Source: JBKBII01 sp046299415
GTDB taxonomy: Bacteria > Pseudomonadota > Gammaproteobacteria > Ectothiorhodospirales > Ectothiorhodospiraceae
DNA: 64,000 nucleotides
NCBI GenBank assembly: GCA_046299415.1
Contig: JBKBII010000005.1
Location: 62,001-126,000 of the forward strand
Direction: 5' to 3'
The notes below the pieces were generated by a model that did no database searches, had not been told where the DNA came from, and saw only the letters and a program-made list of their open reading frames with translations. Made by a program: the position numbers and the translations under genes. This document shows positions 55,644-64,000 of this stretch, in pieces. Every line of letters starts with the position of its first letter. The first letter of the stretch is position 1.

Positions 55644-56948
55644 CTATTTCGACAAACGATCGAGCCCGCGGGCCAGATCCGCCTCAATGTCCGCCACATC
55701 CTCGAGGCCCACCGCGACTCGGATCATCGAATCATCGATGCCCTGCGCAGCCCGCGCCTCTGGCGTCAGCCGCCCGTGAGTCGTAGTCGCGGGATGGGTA
55801 ATCGTTGTTTTCGCGTCACCCAGATTGGCCGTGATCGATAGCATTTTGGTTGCATCGATGACCGACCAGGCTGCGGTGCGGCCGCCACGCACGCGAAAGC
55901 TCAGCACTCCGCCAAAACCACTTTGTTGCCGAGACGCCAAAGCGTGCTGGGGATGCTCGGGCCGTGACGGGTGATAGACCGATTCGACCGCCGGATGCGC
56001 GGCCAAAAACGCCGCGATGCGCGTCGCGTATTCCGAATGTGCTCGCATACGCAGCGACAACGTCTCGAGACCCTTGAGGAAAATCCATGCGTTGAATGGC
56101 GACATCGTTGGCCCGGCAGTGCGCAAAAAGCCGTAGATCTGCTTGCCGACACATTCAGCATCACCAACCACCGCCCCCCCCAGCGCTCGCCCCTGCCCGT
56201 CGAGGTACTTCGTTGCGGAGTGAATGACCAGATCAGCGCCCAAAGCCAGCGGCCTTTGTAGTGCCGGTGTGCAAAAACAGTTGTCCACCGCCAGCAGAAT
56301 GTCTTTCGCATGAGCAACATCTGCCAAGGCCGCGATGTCTACGATTTCGGTCGTCGGATTGGACGGCGTTTCGCAGAAGAACAAGCGAGTCTCAGGCCGA
56401 ACGGCCCGCTCCCAGGCTTCAAGGTCGGCCAGCGGTACATAGCTGACCTCAACGCCGAAACGCGTCAAATACTGGTTGAACAATACCGTCGTCGTGCCGA
56501 ACACCGAACGCGAGCACACGACGTGATCACCGGCCTGCAGCAAGCCCATGACCATTGCAAGGATCGCTGCCATACCGGAGGCCGTTGCGACACAGGCTTC
56601 ACCACCTTCGAGCGCAGCAAGCCGCGCCTCGAAGGCCCGTGTCGTTGGATTGGTGAAGCGCGCGTAGATATTGCCCGGGCTCTCGCCGGAGAATCGCGCA
56701 GCGGCCTCGGCCGCGCTCGCGAAAACAAAACTGGACGTCGGAAAAATCGCCTCGGAATGCTCGTTTTCCTGGGTACGACGGTAGCCGGTGCGAATCGCCT
56801 GAGTCGCCAAGCCCCAGGTGGTCGCGTCGTCATGCTCGCGCCCATTGTTCTCGTTATCTCCAGTCGCGCCCTGTGCGGAGCCATCGCGCCGGGCGATGCT
56901 GTCTGCATCGAGCTCGCTCGAATCCATCGTATGCCCGCTCTCGTTCAT
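55644..56948 (-). CDS. metZ: O-succinylhomoserine sulfhydrylase
   Basis: A PLP enzyme of the Cys/Met metabolism family that makes homocysteine from O-succinylhomoserine and sulfide in methionine synthesis. Visible motifs are YARFTNPTTRAFEARLAALEG, ATASGMAAILA, FFCETPSNPTTEIVDI, and the PLP lysine in SATKYLDGQGRALGG. The first ~45 residues are low-complexity. The N-terminal TQAIRTGYRRTQENEHSEA stretch and the overall pattern fit MetZ better than MetB or MetY. The ATG overlaps the alr stop by four bases. Confidence 0.92.
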   Translation of the reverse strand: MNESGHTMDSSELDADSIARRDGSAQGATGDNENNGREHDDATTWGLATQAIRTGYRRTQENEHSEAIFPTSSFVFASAAEAAARFSGESPGNIYARFTNPTTRAFEARLAALEGGEACVATASGMAAILAMVMGLLQAGDHVVCSRSVFGTTTVLFNQYLTRFGVEVSYVPLADLEAWERAVRPETRLFFCETPSNPTTEIVDIAALADVAHAKDILLAVDNCFCTPALQRPLALGADLVIHSATKYLDGQGRALGGAVVGDAECVGKQIYGFLRTAGPTMSPFNAWIFLKGLETLSLRMRAHSEYATRIAAFLAAHPAVESVYHPSRPEHPQHALASRQQSGFGGVLSFRVRGGRTAAWSVIDATKMLSITANLGDAKTTITHPATTTHGRLTPEARAAQGIDDSMIRVAVGLEDVADIEADLARGLDRLSK

Positions 56949-58390
56949 GCCCGCTCCTCGACACGGACCCGCCCATGAATCCGGGTCAACAACTCATACC
57001 CAATGGTGCCAGCCCAGGCCGCCACCTCGTCCACGCTAAGTCCTTCGCCCCACAACGTCGCCCAATCACCGACCTCGACCGCCTGCGCAAAGCCGCTCAC
57101 ATCGACCGTAATCAGGTCCATCGACACACGGCCGATCAATGGGCAACGGCGACCGTTGATCACCACCGGTGTACCGCTGGGCGCGTGGCGCGGATATCCA
57201 TCAGCGTAACCCACGGCCACCACGGCCATCCGCCCAGACTCGCGCGCCGTCCAAGTCGCGCCGTAGCCCACCGAATCCCCGGGCTCGAGACGCTTTACCG
57301 CGATCACGGGCGCCTGCAGCGTCGCAACCGGATGCAGCCGACGCAGGCGCCCAGCGACTCGAGCACTCGGAAGCCCCGCAAACTCGTTGGCCTGAGGCGA
57401 CAATTCTGATGAGCCGACGCCACCCGCCGAGACACGGCTCGAAGTCACGCTCTGTTGGTGCCGCAAACGGCGTTCGGGTTCAACGCGCTGATCAATCGAC
57501 TGATACGCCGGTGCACGACCCAGTGTTCGACCGAACGCATCAGCCTTCTCGTCAGCGATCCGATCAGAATCTCGCCCCACCATCAACGCCACGAACGGTG
57601 ACGCACCATAGCTTGCGATACCGGGGCGAATCCACTCCTCGAAAATCGCGTCAGACCCGCCCGCGTCACGACCCAGGATCGCCGCCGAATTATCCGTCGA
57701 GACTGCCGGCCGCCGTGTATTTGGCTCGTCAAAGGCATTCAATTGCTCGCGCAACTGGGCAAAACGCTGTCGCTGCATTTTGTGCAACGGATGGTCCGGT
57801 GAATCTGCGCAGGCGTAGTGACTCATCAGACCCACCGGCTGCGGCGTCTTAGCAGCCAGCGAACGCAGAATGCCGGGCACGCTCTCGGGAGCAAATCCAA
57901 GACGATGCATGCCCGTATCGACTTTCAGCCACAACCGCTCAGACAAATCCCCACAGGAACGCAAATTCGACGCCGCCAACGCCGTCAACTGACTTTCATC
58001 GTGCACGGCGGCCTGTAGATTCAAGCGCGCGATCAAGCGCCACTCATCGCGATTACGGGCGCCCTGCAACACGAGAATCGGCTGATTGATGCCCATCTCA
58101 CGCAGCACGCAGGCCTCTTCGACGCAGGAGACCGCCATACCATCTGCAGCCGGTAGCCGGCGCAAAGCCTGAGCCGCATCGGGGCGTTCACCATACGCCT
58201 GTTGCTTGGACTCGTCTTCGACACGGGCCGCGTCGTCCGCCAAGCAGCGGCCCGCCCACTCAAGGCCGTGGCCATAAGCTTCGGCCTTGACGACGGCAAA
58301 CAGCCGCGACTGCGGCGCACAAGCCCTCAGCTCGCGCAAATTTGCGCGAAACGCTTGAGCGGATAACACCACACGGGCCGCGCGCTGCAC
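56945..58390 (-). CDS. alr: Alanine racemase, enlarged
   Basis: A PLP enzyme making D-alanine for peptidoglycan. The catalytic Lys is in AVVKAEAYGHGLEWA, and the second catalytic residue, Tyr, is in GYGATWTA. IRPGIASYGASPF and MAVVAVGYADGYPR are also typical. The length is 481 residues against about 360. Insertions lie near 50-75 (VEDESKQQAYGERPDAAQ) and near 270-340 (Arg/Ser/Gln-rich). The start at 58390 is GTG with GGGAG upstream. It sits between dnaB and metZ, the common dnaB-alr order. Confidence 0.94.
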   Translation of the reverse strand: MQRAARVVLSAQAFRANLRELRACAPQSRLFAVVKAEAYGHGLEWAGRCLADDAARVEDESKQQAYGERPDAAQALRRLPAADGMAVSCVEEACVLREMGINQPILVLQGARNRDEWRLIARLNLQAAVHDESQLTALAASNLRSCGDLSERLWLKVDTGMHRLGFAPESVPGILRSLAAKTPQPVGLMSHYACADSPDHPLHKMQRQRFAQLREQLNAFDEPNTRRPAVSTDNSAAILGRDAGGSDAIFEEWIRPGIASYGASPFVALMVGRDSDRIADEKADAFGRTLGRAPAYQSIDQRVEPERRLRHQQSVTSSRVSAGGVGSSELSPQANEFAGLPSARVAGRLRRLHPVATLQAPVIAVKRLEPGDSVGYGATWTARESGRMAVVAVGYADGYPRHAPSGTPVVINGRRCPLIGRVSMDLITVDVSGFAQAVEVGDWATLWGEGLSVDEVAAWAGTIGYELLTRIHGRVRVEERA

Positions 58391-58411
58391 ACGGTTCTCC
58401 CAGCTTCGAAA

Positions 58412-59800
58412 CTAGAACGCGTTGGCCGCACCAACAGGATGGCCCTGAACATCAGGGACATAACTATCAAAGCGCGTGTATTCGCCACGAAACGCCAGCC
58501 GCACGGTACCGATCGGGCCATTTCGCTGCTTGGCAATGATGATTTCGGCCGTCCCCTTGTCGGTCGTCTCAGCGTTATAAACCTCATCGCGATAGACGAA
58601 CAGAATCAAATCGGCGTCCTGCTCGATTGCGCCCGACTCACGTAGGTCTGACATCACGGGACGCTTGTTGGGCCGCTGTTCGAGTGAGCGGTTGAGCTGC
58701 GACAGTGCAATCATCGGCACGCCCATTTCTTTTGCCAACGCCTTCAATGAGCGCGAGATCTCAGAGATCTCGGTGGCACGATTCTCGCCGCGACCACTGC
58801 CGGTCTGCATGAGCTGCAGATAATCGACGACGATCAGTGCCAGGCCCTTATGTTCACGAAACAGGCGGCGCGTGCGTGCGCGCAACTCATTCGGCGACAG
58901 CGCCGGCGTATCGTCGATGAAAATAGGCGCCTGACTCAGAAGCTCGACCGCCGAACCCAGTTTTGCCCAATCTCGCTCTTGCAGCTGACCGGTCCGTAAA
59001 CTGCCCTGATGAATTCGCCCCAGCGAAGAAATCAGACGCATCGTCAGCTGCTCGGCCGGCATCTCCATCGAAAACACCGCGACGGGCTTCGGCGACTGAG
59101 TCTCACGCTGCCGCATCGCGACGTGCTCGGCGATGTTCATCGCAAAACTGGTCTTGCCCATCGAGGGCCGACCCGCAACGATCACCAGATCACCGGGGTG
59201 CAAGCCGGAAGTCTCACGATCGAGATCGGTGTAACCCGTGGCGAGCCCGGTGATCGAGCTTTTCGACTCGAACAGCTGTTCGATCTGATTGACGACTCCG
59301 CCCAGCAACGGACGCATCGATCGAAAGCCCTGCTGACCGCGCATGCCCTGCTCAGCAATCGCGAACACTTTCTGCTCCGACATGTCGAGCAGCTCGCGAG
59401 ATGACCGTCCCTCAGGCTGAAAGCCCGCCTCGGCGATTTCGGTGCCGACCTGGATCAGCTGACGGAGGATTGATCGCTCGCGAACGATCCCGGCATACGC
59501 CACGATATTCGCCGCACTCGGAGTTGCCGATACCAGATCGGCGAGGTACGCCAAATCGATCCCGCCCTCGCCACCCGCAACGGCGAGCGTTTCTGACACC
59601 GTCACAAGATCGAACGGCTGCCCACGCTCGACCAATTGCGCGATGGCACGGATGACCCGGCGATGATCTTGGCGATAGAAGTCTTCTGCCGAAACCCGAT
59701 CGGCAATGCGATCCCATGCTTCGTTGTCGAGCAACAGACCGCCGATGACGGCCTGTTCAGCTTCAAGTGCGTAGGGGGGAGTTCGTAACAGACCGTCCAC
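58412..59800 (-). CDS. dnaB: Replicative DNA helicase DnaB
   Basis: The hexameric replicative helicase of the chromosome fork. It has an N-terminal domain (PPYALEAEQAVIGGLLLDNEAW), then the RecA-like motor with Walker A GRPSMGKTSFAMN (near 210), FSMEMPAEQLTMRLI, Walker B in ALIVVDYLQLMQ, and SQLNRSLEQR. I choose the GTG at 59800 because a strong GGGAGG lies six bases before it. The longer GTG start at 59827 has no such site. The result is 462 residues, the expected length. Confidence 0.95.
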   Translation of the reverse strand: MDGLLRTPPYALEAEQAVIGGLLLDNEAWDRIADRVSAEDFYRQDHRRVIRAIAQLVERGQPFDLVTVSETLAVAGGEGGIDLAYLADLVSATPSAANIVAYAGIVRERSILRQLIQVGTEIAEAGFQPEGRSSRELLDMSEQKVFAIAEQGMRGQQGFRSMRPLLGGVVNQIEQLFESKSSITGLATGYTDLDRETSGLHPGDLVIVAGRPSMGKTSFAMNIAEHVAMRQRETQSPKPVAVFSMEMPAEQLTMRLISSLGRIHQGSLRTGQLQERDWAKLGSAVELLSQAPIFIDDTPALSPNELRARTRRLFREHKGLALIVVDYLQLMQTGSGRGENRATEISEISRSLKALAKEMGVPMIALSQLNRSLEQRPNKRPVMSDLRESGAIEQDADLILFVYRDEVYNAETTDKGTAEIIIAKQRNGPIGTVRLAFRGEYTRFDSYVPDVQGHPVGAANAF

Positions 59801-60302
59801 CTGGGACCTCCCAAAAACGCCATGCACGAATGACAGGTCAGGTCAGGGCCATGCGCCCCCCCTTACGGAAACCTCGAAACCGGCCGTTTCTCGGACAGCC
59901 GGGCCGCATCCATGGCTAGGTTTTTGCAAACTCGCCGCATCGACCCTGGCATATCGGCCCTGGCGTATCGACCTCGGCTCATTGGTCTTGGCGCGTTGAC
60001 ACTCGAGACGTCGTGCATCGCGGCTATGTTTTCACGCCTGATAGCACGATCACAAAGCGGCTATCAGACCCACTATCTCACGCCAACCCGCTCTCGCGCC
60101 TTCCCGCCTACAGCTTGCCTGCGCCAGCCGGAACATCGTCAAAGCCCAAACCGTTGGTCGGTTGCTCAACCGCGCACACGGGTCGCGGGCCACACTGCAA
60201 GCGAGGCAGCCCGTGAAGAAATCTGAGGCGCCCCGTCAAAAGGTCGAGCCGCGCAATTCAGCCTTAAAGCCCAAAACCAGGACCGACCGCCTCGATCGAG
60301 GC
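59801..60302. other. Intergenic region rplI-dnaB
   Basis: 502 bases between minus-strand rplI and dnaB. A 14-bp palindrome (GCCTCGATCGAGGC, 60289-60302) directly abuts the rplI stop and may be part of a terminator without a T run. No gene is recognised. Confidence 0.4.
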
Positions 60303-60752
60303 TTACTCTTCGCCGACCACCACGACACGGATCATTGCATCCACATCAGTGTGAAGATGCAGTTCGATCTCGAACTCGCCGATGGTACGCAACGGGCCTT
60401 CCGGCATGCGGACTTCTTTCTTCTCGACTGGAGTACCAGCAGCATCCAGCGCATCCGCGATATCAGCCGGCCCGATTGATCCGAACAGTTTGCCCTCACC
60501 ACCGACTTTGGCCGTGATTTCGATGACCTTGCCATCAAGCAGAGTCTTGCGGGTTTCTGCCGCCGCCAGAGCCTCGGCTGCGGCTGCCTCCAACTCGGCA
60601 CGTCGGGCCTCGAACTCCGCGATATTCTCGGGTGACGCAAACTTGGCCTTGCCCTGCGGCAACAAAAAGTTACGCGCGTAACCAGGCTTGACACGCACAC
60701 GGTCACCCAGCGAGCCCAAATTTTCGATCTTTTCCAGCAAAATAATTTCCAT
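60303..60752 (-). CDS. rplI: 50S ribosomal protein bL9
   Basis: A ribosomal protein of 149 residues. It begins with the diagnostic MEIILLEKIENLGSLGDRV, then VKPGYARNFLLPQGKA, followed by the long connecting helix and the C-terminal domain with GGEGKLFGSIGPADIA. Its length is as in E. coli. GGAAAG precedes the ATG. It lies downstream of DUF2232 and upstream of dnaB as in many gammaproteobacteria. Confidence 0.98.
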   Translation of the reverse strand: MEIILLEKIENLGSLGDRVRVKPGYARNFLLPQGKAKFASPENIAEFEARRAELEAAAAEALAAAETRKTLLDGKVIEITAKVGGEGKLFGSIGPADIADALDAAGTPVEKKEVRMPEGPLRTIGEFEIELHLHTDVDAMIRVVVVGEE

Positions 60753-60936
60753 CGAGTCTTTCCTCGTCTCCGGTCAAGGCCGGGGTCATATCGCCATAAC
60801 GGCGAATCCTGCAATGTCGGGCAAGCCCGACGCCATCCTGAAGTGCCGGCCTTGCCGACGAACGTTCAAGTCTACCTGACCGCCGGCGCGAGTCTCACCC
60901 TGATGGGTGCAGCTGCAACGACTCGCGGTTCAAGAG

Positions 60937-61899
60937 TCATTCCTCACGATCCGGTCGCCCGCCTTTTTGGACGCGCTCACGCAACCGAAGAACAGCATCC
61001 AACGCGCCCAGCGTGATCAGAAAAACGGCCACCTGAGGCGCAAGAATGACCAGCAGCACGTACACACCGACCAGCCAGAACGTACCCGCCTGCAAACGGT
61101 GTCTGACGTCATGAACGACGGCAAGCCCCTGAAAGAAAAACAGCACGGCCAGCGGTAACGCCAACTCCGAAAGCACCGCGAGGCCAGACAACGGCCCCAG
61201 CAACAGCAAAACGACGAGCAGACCGCTCGGCACCACTCCGAACTGAAGTGCGCGGAATTCCGCCCCGAAGGCACCTGGGCGATCAAGAACAGCGTGCCAA
61301 TAACGCGCGAGGATCAACCCCAGACTCAACGAGAACAGCAGCATCGCGCCGGCGAAACCCGTCAAGTAAGGCGCCGCCGCAACAAGCGCATCGGTCAGCT
61401 GAGCCGCAGCGTCCGGATCCTGATCGACGAAGCGTGCCAACAGCTCGCCGCCCAAGTCGACCCAGACACCCTCGATCTCGGGAACCAGAAGCCGCACCGC
61501 GAGAACGCCTGCGGCGGTCGTCAAAGCGCCAACCAACAACGCGTGGGACAGCCGCCCACTCCTGTGCAGCACCGCAGCCAAAGCGATCACGGGCCCCCAT
61601 TGGACGAGCCCGATCACGATGCCCTGCTGAATCGCGCCGGGCCCCGCCAGCAGCGCGAGAACGATTGCAACGGCCAGCGTAACGACACTCGCGACCAACA
61701 CACCCTGGCCAAGGCCTTCTCGCAAAACAACCAGCGCGATCATCGCTGAGGCCAAAAAGCCGAACGGTGGCAACAGCAAACCCAACGCAGCAAGCAACGC
61801 GATCGCGAGGATCGCTCGCGAGCGCGTTTGCATGACCCACGCCAGCACCGAACCGCGCGACTCCGGCGGGCTGGATTGATTGGAGTCATTTGGTGACAT
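60937..61899 (-). CDS. DUF2232 integral membrane protein
   Basis: A 320-residue polytopic membrane protein with about eight hydrophobic segments (for example AILAIALLAALGLLLPPFGF and AMLLFSLSLGLILARYW). It matches the YybS/DUF2232 family by position between rpsR and rplI and by its LPLAVLFFFQGLAVVHDV stretch. The first 20 residues are hydrophilic. Its function is unknown; the link with ribosomal protein genes is conserved in gammaproteobacteria. Confidence 0.82.
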   Translation of the reverse strand: MSPNDSNQSSPPESRGSVLAWVMQTRSRAILAIALLAALGLLLPPFGFLASAMIALVVLREGLGQGVLVASVVTLAVAIVLALLAGPGAIQQGIVIGLVQWGPVIALAAVLHRSGRLSHALLVGALTTAAGVLAVRLLVPEIEGVWVDLGGELLARFVDQDPDAAAQLTDALVAAAPYLTGFAGAMLLFSLSLGLILARYWHAVLDRPGAFGAEFRALQFGVVPSGLLVVLLLLGPLSGLAVLSELALPLAVLFFFQGLAVVHDVRHRLQAGTFWLVGVYVLLVILAPQVAVFLITLGALDAVLRLRERVQKGGRPDREE

Positions 61900-62359
61900 G
61901 TTGAGTGACCATCGCTACACGGAACAAACGACCCGCTCCTGACGACCCGAATGATGCATCTTCGCCACCGACGGCCCTGACGAGGCCGAACGACGGGACT
62001 TCATCACCCCGACCCAGACTCCGAGCCAGCGGGGCTTACGACCAAGCCACGATGCGGAGACAGTAGTACATCGTCGGAATCGTCGCCTTCTCAGCGCCCA
62101 ACCTGAGCTCGATAACCAAGCGCGATAGCCGATACACGACCAGCTGTCTTCGCCGAACCACCGATCCGAACCGCCGTAACCCGCCGCTTTGGAACGGCAT
62201 CCTCGGATCGCCAAGCCTGCGGGACAGCGGTGGAGACGACCTGCAGACCGACCGGAACATCGAGGCCTCGCGGATGCACACTGCGTCGCACGAGGCTCGT
62301 CAGAGCCCCTCCAAACCAACGAGGATCAACCGGGGCTACTCGGCGTCAACTAAGGCGTC
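61900..62359. other. Intergenic region rpsR-DUF2232
   Basis: 460 bases between minus-strand rpsR and the DUF2232 gene, unusually long for this cluster. A minus-strand frame at 61915-62319 is Arg/Ser-rich and resembles no family. No hairpin or promoter is clear. Confidence 0.4.
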
Positions 62360-62590
62360 TTAGGCGTCGTGGTTATCGGTGTACGGAAGCAAAGCAAGGA
62401 ATCGCGCGTGTTTGATGGCTGTCGCGAGCTGACGCTGGTATTTCGCGCTGGTTCCAGTGACTCGCGAAGGCACAATCTTGCCGGTCTCGGTGATGTAACC
62501 CCGGAGCAGCTCGAGATCCTTGTAATCGATCCGCTCGATACCCTCAGCGGTAAAGCGGCAGTATTTACGACGACGGGAAAAACGGGGCAT
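62360..62590 (-). CDS. rpsR: 30S ribosomal protein bS18
   Basis: A 76-residue ribosomal protein. The family pattern is unmistakable: RRRKYCRFTAEGIERIDYKD, then LLRGYITETGKIVPSRVTGT, then YQRQLATAIKHARFLALLPY. It binds next to bS6 on the 30S platform. It follows rpsF by about 110 bases. Confidence 0.98.
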   Translation of the reverse strand: MPRFSRRRKYCRFTAEGIERIDYKDLELLRGYITETGKIVPSRVTGTSAKYQRQLATAIKHARFLALLPYTDNHDA

Positions 62591-62701
62591 GACAACCTCG
62601 AAAGTGTCTGTGGCGTGCGCGCATTCGATCAGTGCACCTCACGCCGTCATTTGGGCCACGATACTCAACGTCGCGAGTACCGTGCTCGCGTTGCGCGCTG
62701 G

Positions 62702-63058
62702 TCAGTCTTCCTGACTGCGTCGCTCGCTGACGCGGCCTTCATTCGACTTGGACAAAGGCGACGCTTCGGTTACAGCGTGATCCATCCGCAACACGAGCGA
62801 ACGCAAGACGGCGTCGTTGAAACGGAAGGCACTTTCGAGCTCGTCGATCGCTTCCTGGTTCGCCTCGACATTCATCAACACGTAGTGAGCCTTGACCAAT
62901 TTGTCGATCGGATACGCCGTCTGACGACGACCCCAATCTTCCATGCGATGCACATGACCCTGAGCACTATCGATGATCGAACGATACCGCTCGATCATCG
63001 CGGGAACCTGATCGCTTTGATCGGGGTGCACCATAAACACGATTTCATAATGACGCAT
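62702..63058 (-). CDS. rpsF: 30S ribosomal protein bS6
   Basis: A ribosomal protein of 118 residues beginning MRHYEIVFMVHPDQSDQV. It contains MEDWGRRQTAYPIDKLVKAHYVLMNV and ends in a charged tail with a Glu/Asp/Ser-rich C-terminus, as is usual. The ATG at 63058 has GAGGAAG upstream; the longer frame to 63112 adds unmatched residues. It is the first of the rpsF-rpsR-DUF2232-rplI genes. Confidence 0.97.
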   Translation of the reverse strand: MRHYEIVFMVHPDQSDQVPAMIERYRSIIDSAQGHVHRMEDWGRRQTAYPIDKLVKAHYVLMNVEANQEAIDELESAFRFNDAVLRSLVLRMDHAVTEASPLSKSNEGRVSERRSQED

Positions 63059-63801
63059 TACGACTTCCTCACGGATAACAGCCACCGATCCAAGGACAGG
63101 CACGAATCGCAAACCCGGACCTGCCGCGGTCGTGTGGCAAGGCGCAGCCGCGGGCCGAGCGAACCCGGTCCGCGGTGCGAATTAAGTCAATGGGACGGGC
63201 CCTATAGCCCAACCCTCGTCTTGTCCAACACTGGCTCGTTCACCTATCACGACCGACAGCGGCGGCATTGACCAGACGCGCTTCAACGGCACAGATAGAG
63301 ATGAGCCGATCAGTATGGGGGAATCTGCGGTTAATCTCAAGACGCGAGCCGAACCTCATATATTCGACGCCAGAATCACAAAAAAGTCGCCGAACCGAAA
63401 AACGTGAATAGATAATTCAAAAGCGAAAGGCGATTAAAAAAACGCGGCCGTCTGCGAAGATCAACAGCCGAAAAGCGCTCTGAAGAAGCCCGAAGTGGGT
63501 CTATCCGAGATTCCGCGGGCCACGTCGGTCGAAAAGCGTCGGTTAAAAGCGCTTTCATGCGCGCGCGCTTCATCGACCTTGGAACACGTCAGCGCCTCCA
63601 CGCACCACGGCTGCATCAGTCCCTTCTGAGTTTCCTAGACAAATCTCAACACCAATCGAAATCCTCACGGTCGCTTTCGCGACGCCCCGTGCGTGGGCCA
63701 CTCGGTTGAGTGAAAAGGTCATCGGCCGCAGCCGAATGATGACGCCTCAACGATCGCGATGCTGAAAAACTGCAGCCCGAAAACCGACCGTATGACTCCG
63801 C
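63059..63801. other. Intergenic region rlmB-rpsF
   Basis: About 740 bases with no gene or tRNA seen. It probably holds the rpsF-operon promoter; an AT-rich stretch at about 63351-63440 is the best candidate area. The leader hairpin is listed separately. Confidence 0.4.
63148..63175 (-). promoter_or_regulatory. Leader hairpin upstream of rpsF
   Basis: CCGCGGACCG and CGGCCCGCGG (minus strand, 63175-63166 and 63157-63148) form a 10-bp stem with one mismatch and an 8-base loop, about 90 bases before the rpsF ATG. In many bacteria a CCG-containing mRNA structure here binds the S6:S18 complex for feedback. Whether this hairpin is that element is uncertain. Confidence 0.3.
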
Positions 63802-64000
63802 TTATGATCCGCCGCCGGCCGTCTCAACAGGCTCGATGGCGACTCCTGTCTCACTCAGCATCAGCTTGCGCCGCCACTCAAACAGCGTGACCCCCGTCGC
63901 GACCGAAACGTTCAAGCTTTCGACGCCGCTGGACATCGGGATGGCCACCAGGAAATCACAGAGTTCACGGGTTCGTGCGCGCAGCCCTCGCCCCTCATCG
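63802..64000 (-). CDS. rlmB: 23S rRNA (guanosine-2'-O-)-methyltransferase RlmB, C-terminal part (5' end outside window)
   Basis: The last 66 codons of an SPOUT-class rRNA methyltransferase that modifies G2251 of 23S rRNA. The reverse strand from the window edge reads GLRARTRELCDFLVAIPM, then SSGVESLNVSVATGVTLFEW, the trefoil-knot motif of SpoU/TrmH proteins, and stops at TAA (63804-63802). The LNVSVATG motif and the position before rpsF identify RlmB. The tail has about 15 additional residues. Confidence 0.9.
   Translation of the reverse strand, partial: DEGRGLRARTRELCDFLVAIPMSSGVESLNVSVATGVTLFEWRRKLMLSETGVAIEPVETAGGGS

Overview
The window is a chromosomal segment of a high-GC gammaproteobacterium. 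Gene order is the main evidence. It includes surE-pcm-yqaA-nlpD-rpoS, mrcB-TPR-yoaA-tsaB-truD, ilvA divergent from rpiA, znuCB divergent from znuA, ppi-lpxH, and rlmB-rpsF-rpsR-DUF2232-rplI-dnaB-alr-metZ. These resemble Pseudomonas, Chromatiales and Halothiobacillus-type genomes. The genus cannot be fixed from the sequence alone. I see no rRNA or tRNA gene, insertion sequence, phage gene or CRISPR array, so this is mostly core genome with a few signalling and metal-handling genes.

Layout. 1-971 is the 3' end of aconitase A. 1482-5080 is an HDOD protein overlapping a large GGDEF-EAL protein. 5545-10988 (minus) is the stationary-phase and repair operon surE-pcm-yqaA-nlpD-rpoS, with an Smr-domain gene diverging from surE. 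12666-14920 holds a haem-binding DUF3365 lipoprotein, an SRPBCC protein and a short LOV blue-light receptor. 15167-23640 (minus) runs from mrcB (PBP1b) through a TPR lipoprotein, a YoaA-type helicase and tsaB to truD. 23803-30503 (minus) is ilvA followed by a giant ATP-grasp/alpha-E fusion and a transglutaminase, with rpiA diverging. 32325-35397 is a methanogen-output-domain protein overlapping a PAS-GGDEF-EAL protein. 35840-39657 is the zinc importer, with a Zur-like palindrome between znuC and znuA.

39933-45235 (minus) holds clpB, gltX and a His-Gly-tailed periplasmic copper chaperone. 45880-47904 is a periplasmic cyclophilin and lpxH. 47951-51245 (minus) is an operon of a GDSL lipoprotein, a duplicated DUF1538 transporter, a PII-like protein and a CBS-domain protein. 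51653-64000 (minus) holds a DUF455 ferritin-like protein, a TPMT-like methyltransferase, a glycerate-2-kinase-type protein, metZ, alr, dnaB, and the rplI/DUF2232/rpsR/rpsF/rlmB cluster.

How the genes work together. Two separate c-di-GMP turnover proteins each overlap a small sensor or output gene. Three gene sets concern metals or ions: ZnuABC, PCuAC and DUF1538-PII-CBS. Many conserved enzymes here (TruD, TsaB, Alr, LpxH, SurE, the ATP-grasp protein, the glycerate kinase, RpoS) are much longer than their families because of low-complexity, charged or Ser/Ala/Asp-rich insertions. The most testable new observations are a possible RNA thermometer covering the clpB ribosome-binding site, an 18-bp perfect inverted repeat inside a GGDEF-EAL gene, a 24-bp tandem palindromic repeat at 45568-45615, and the DUF1538-PII-CBS module.
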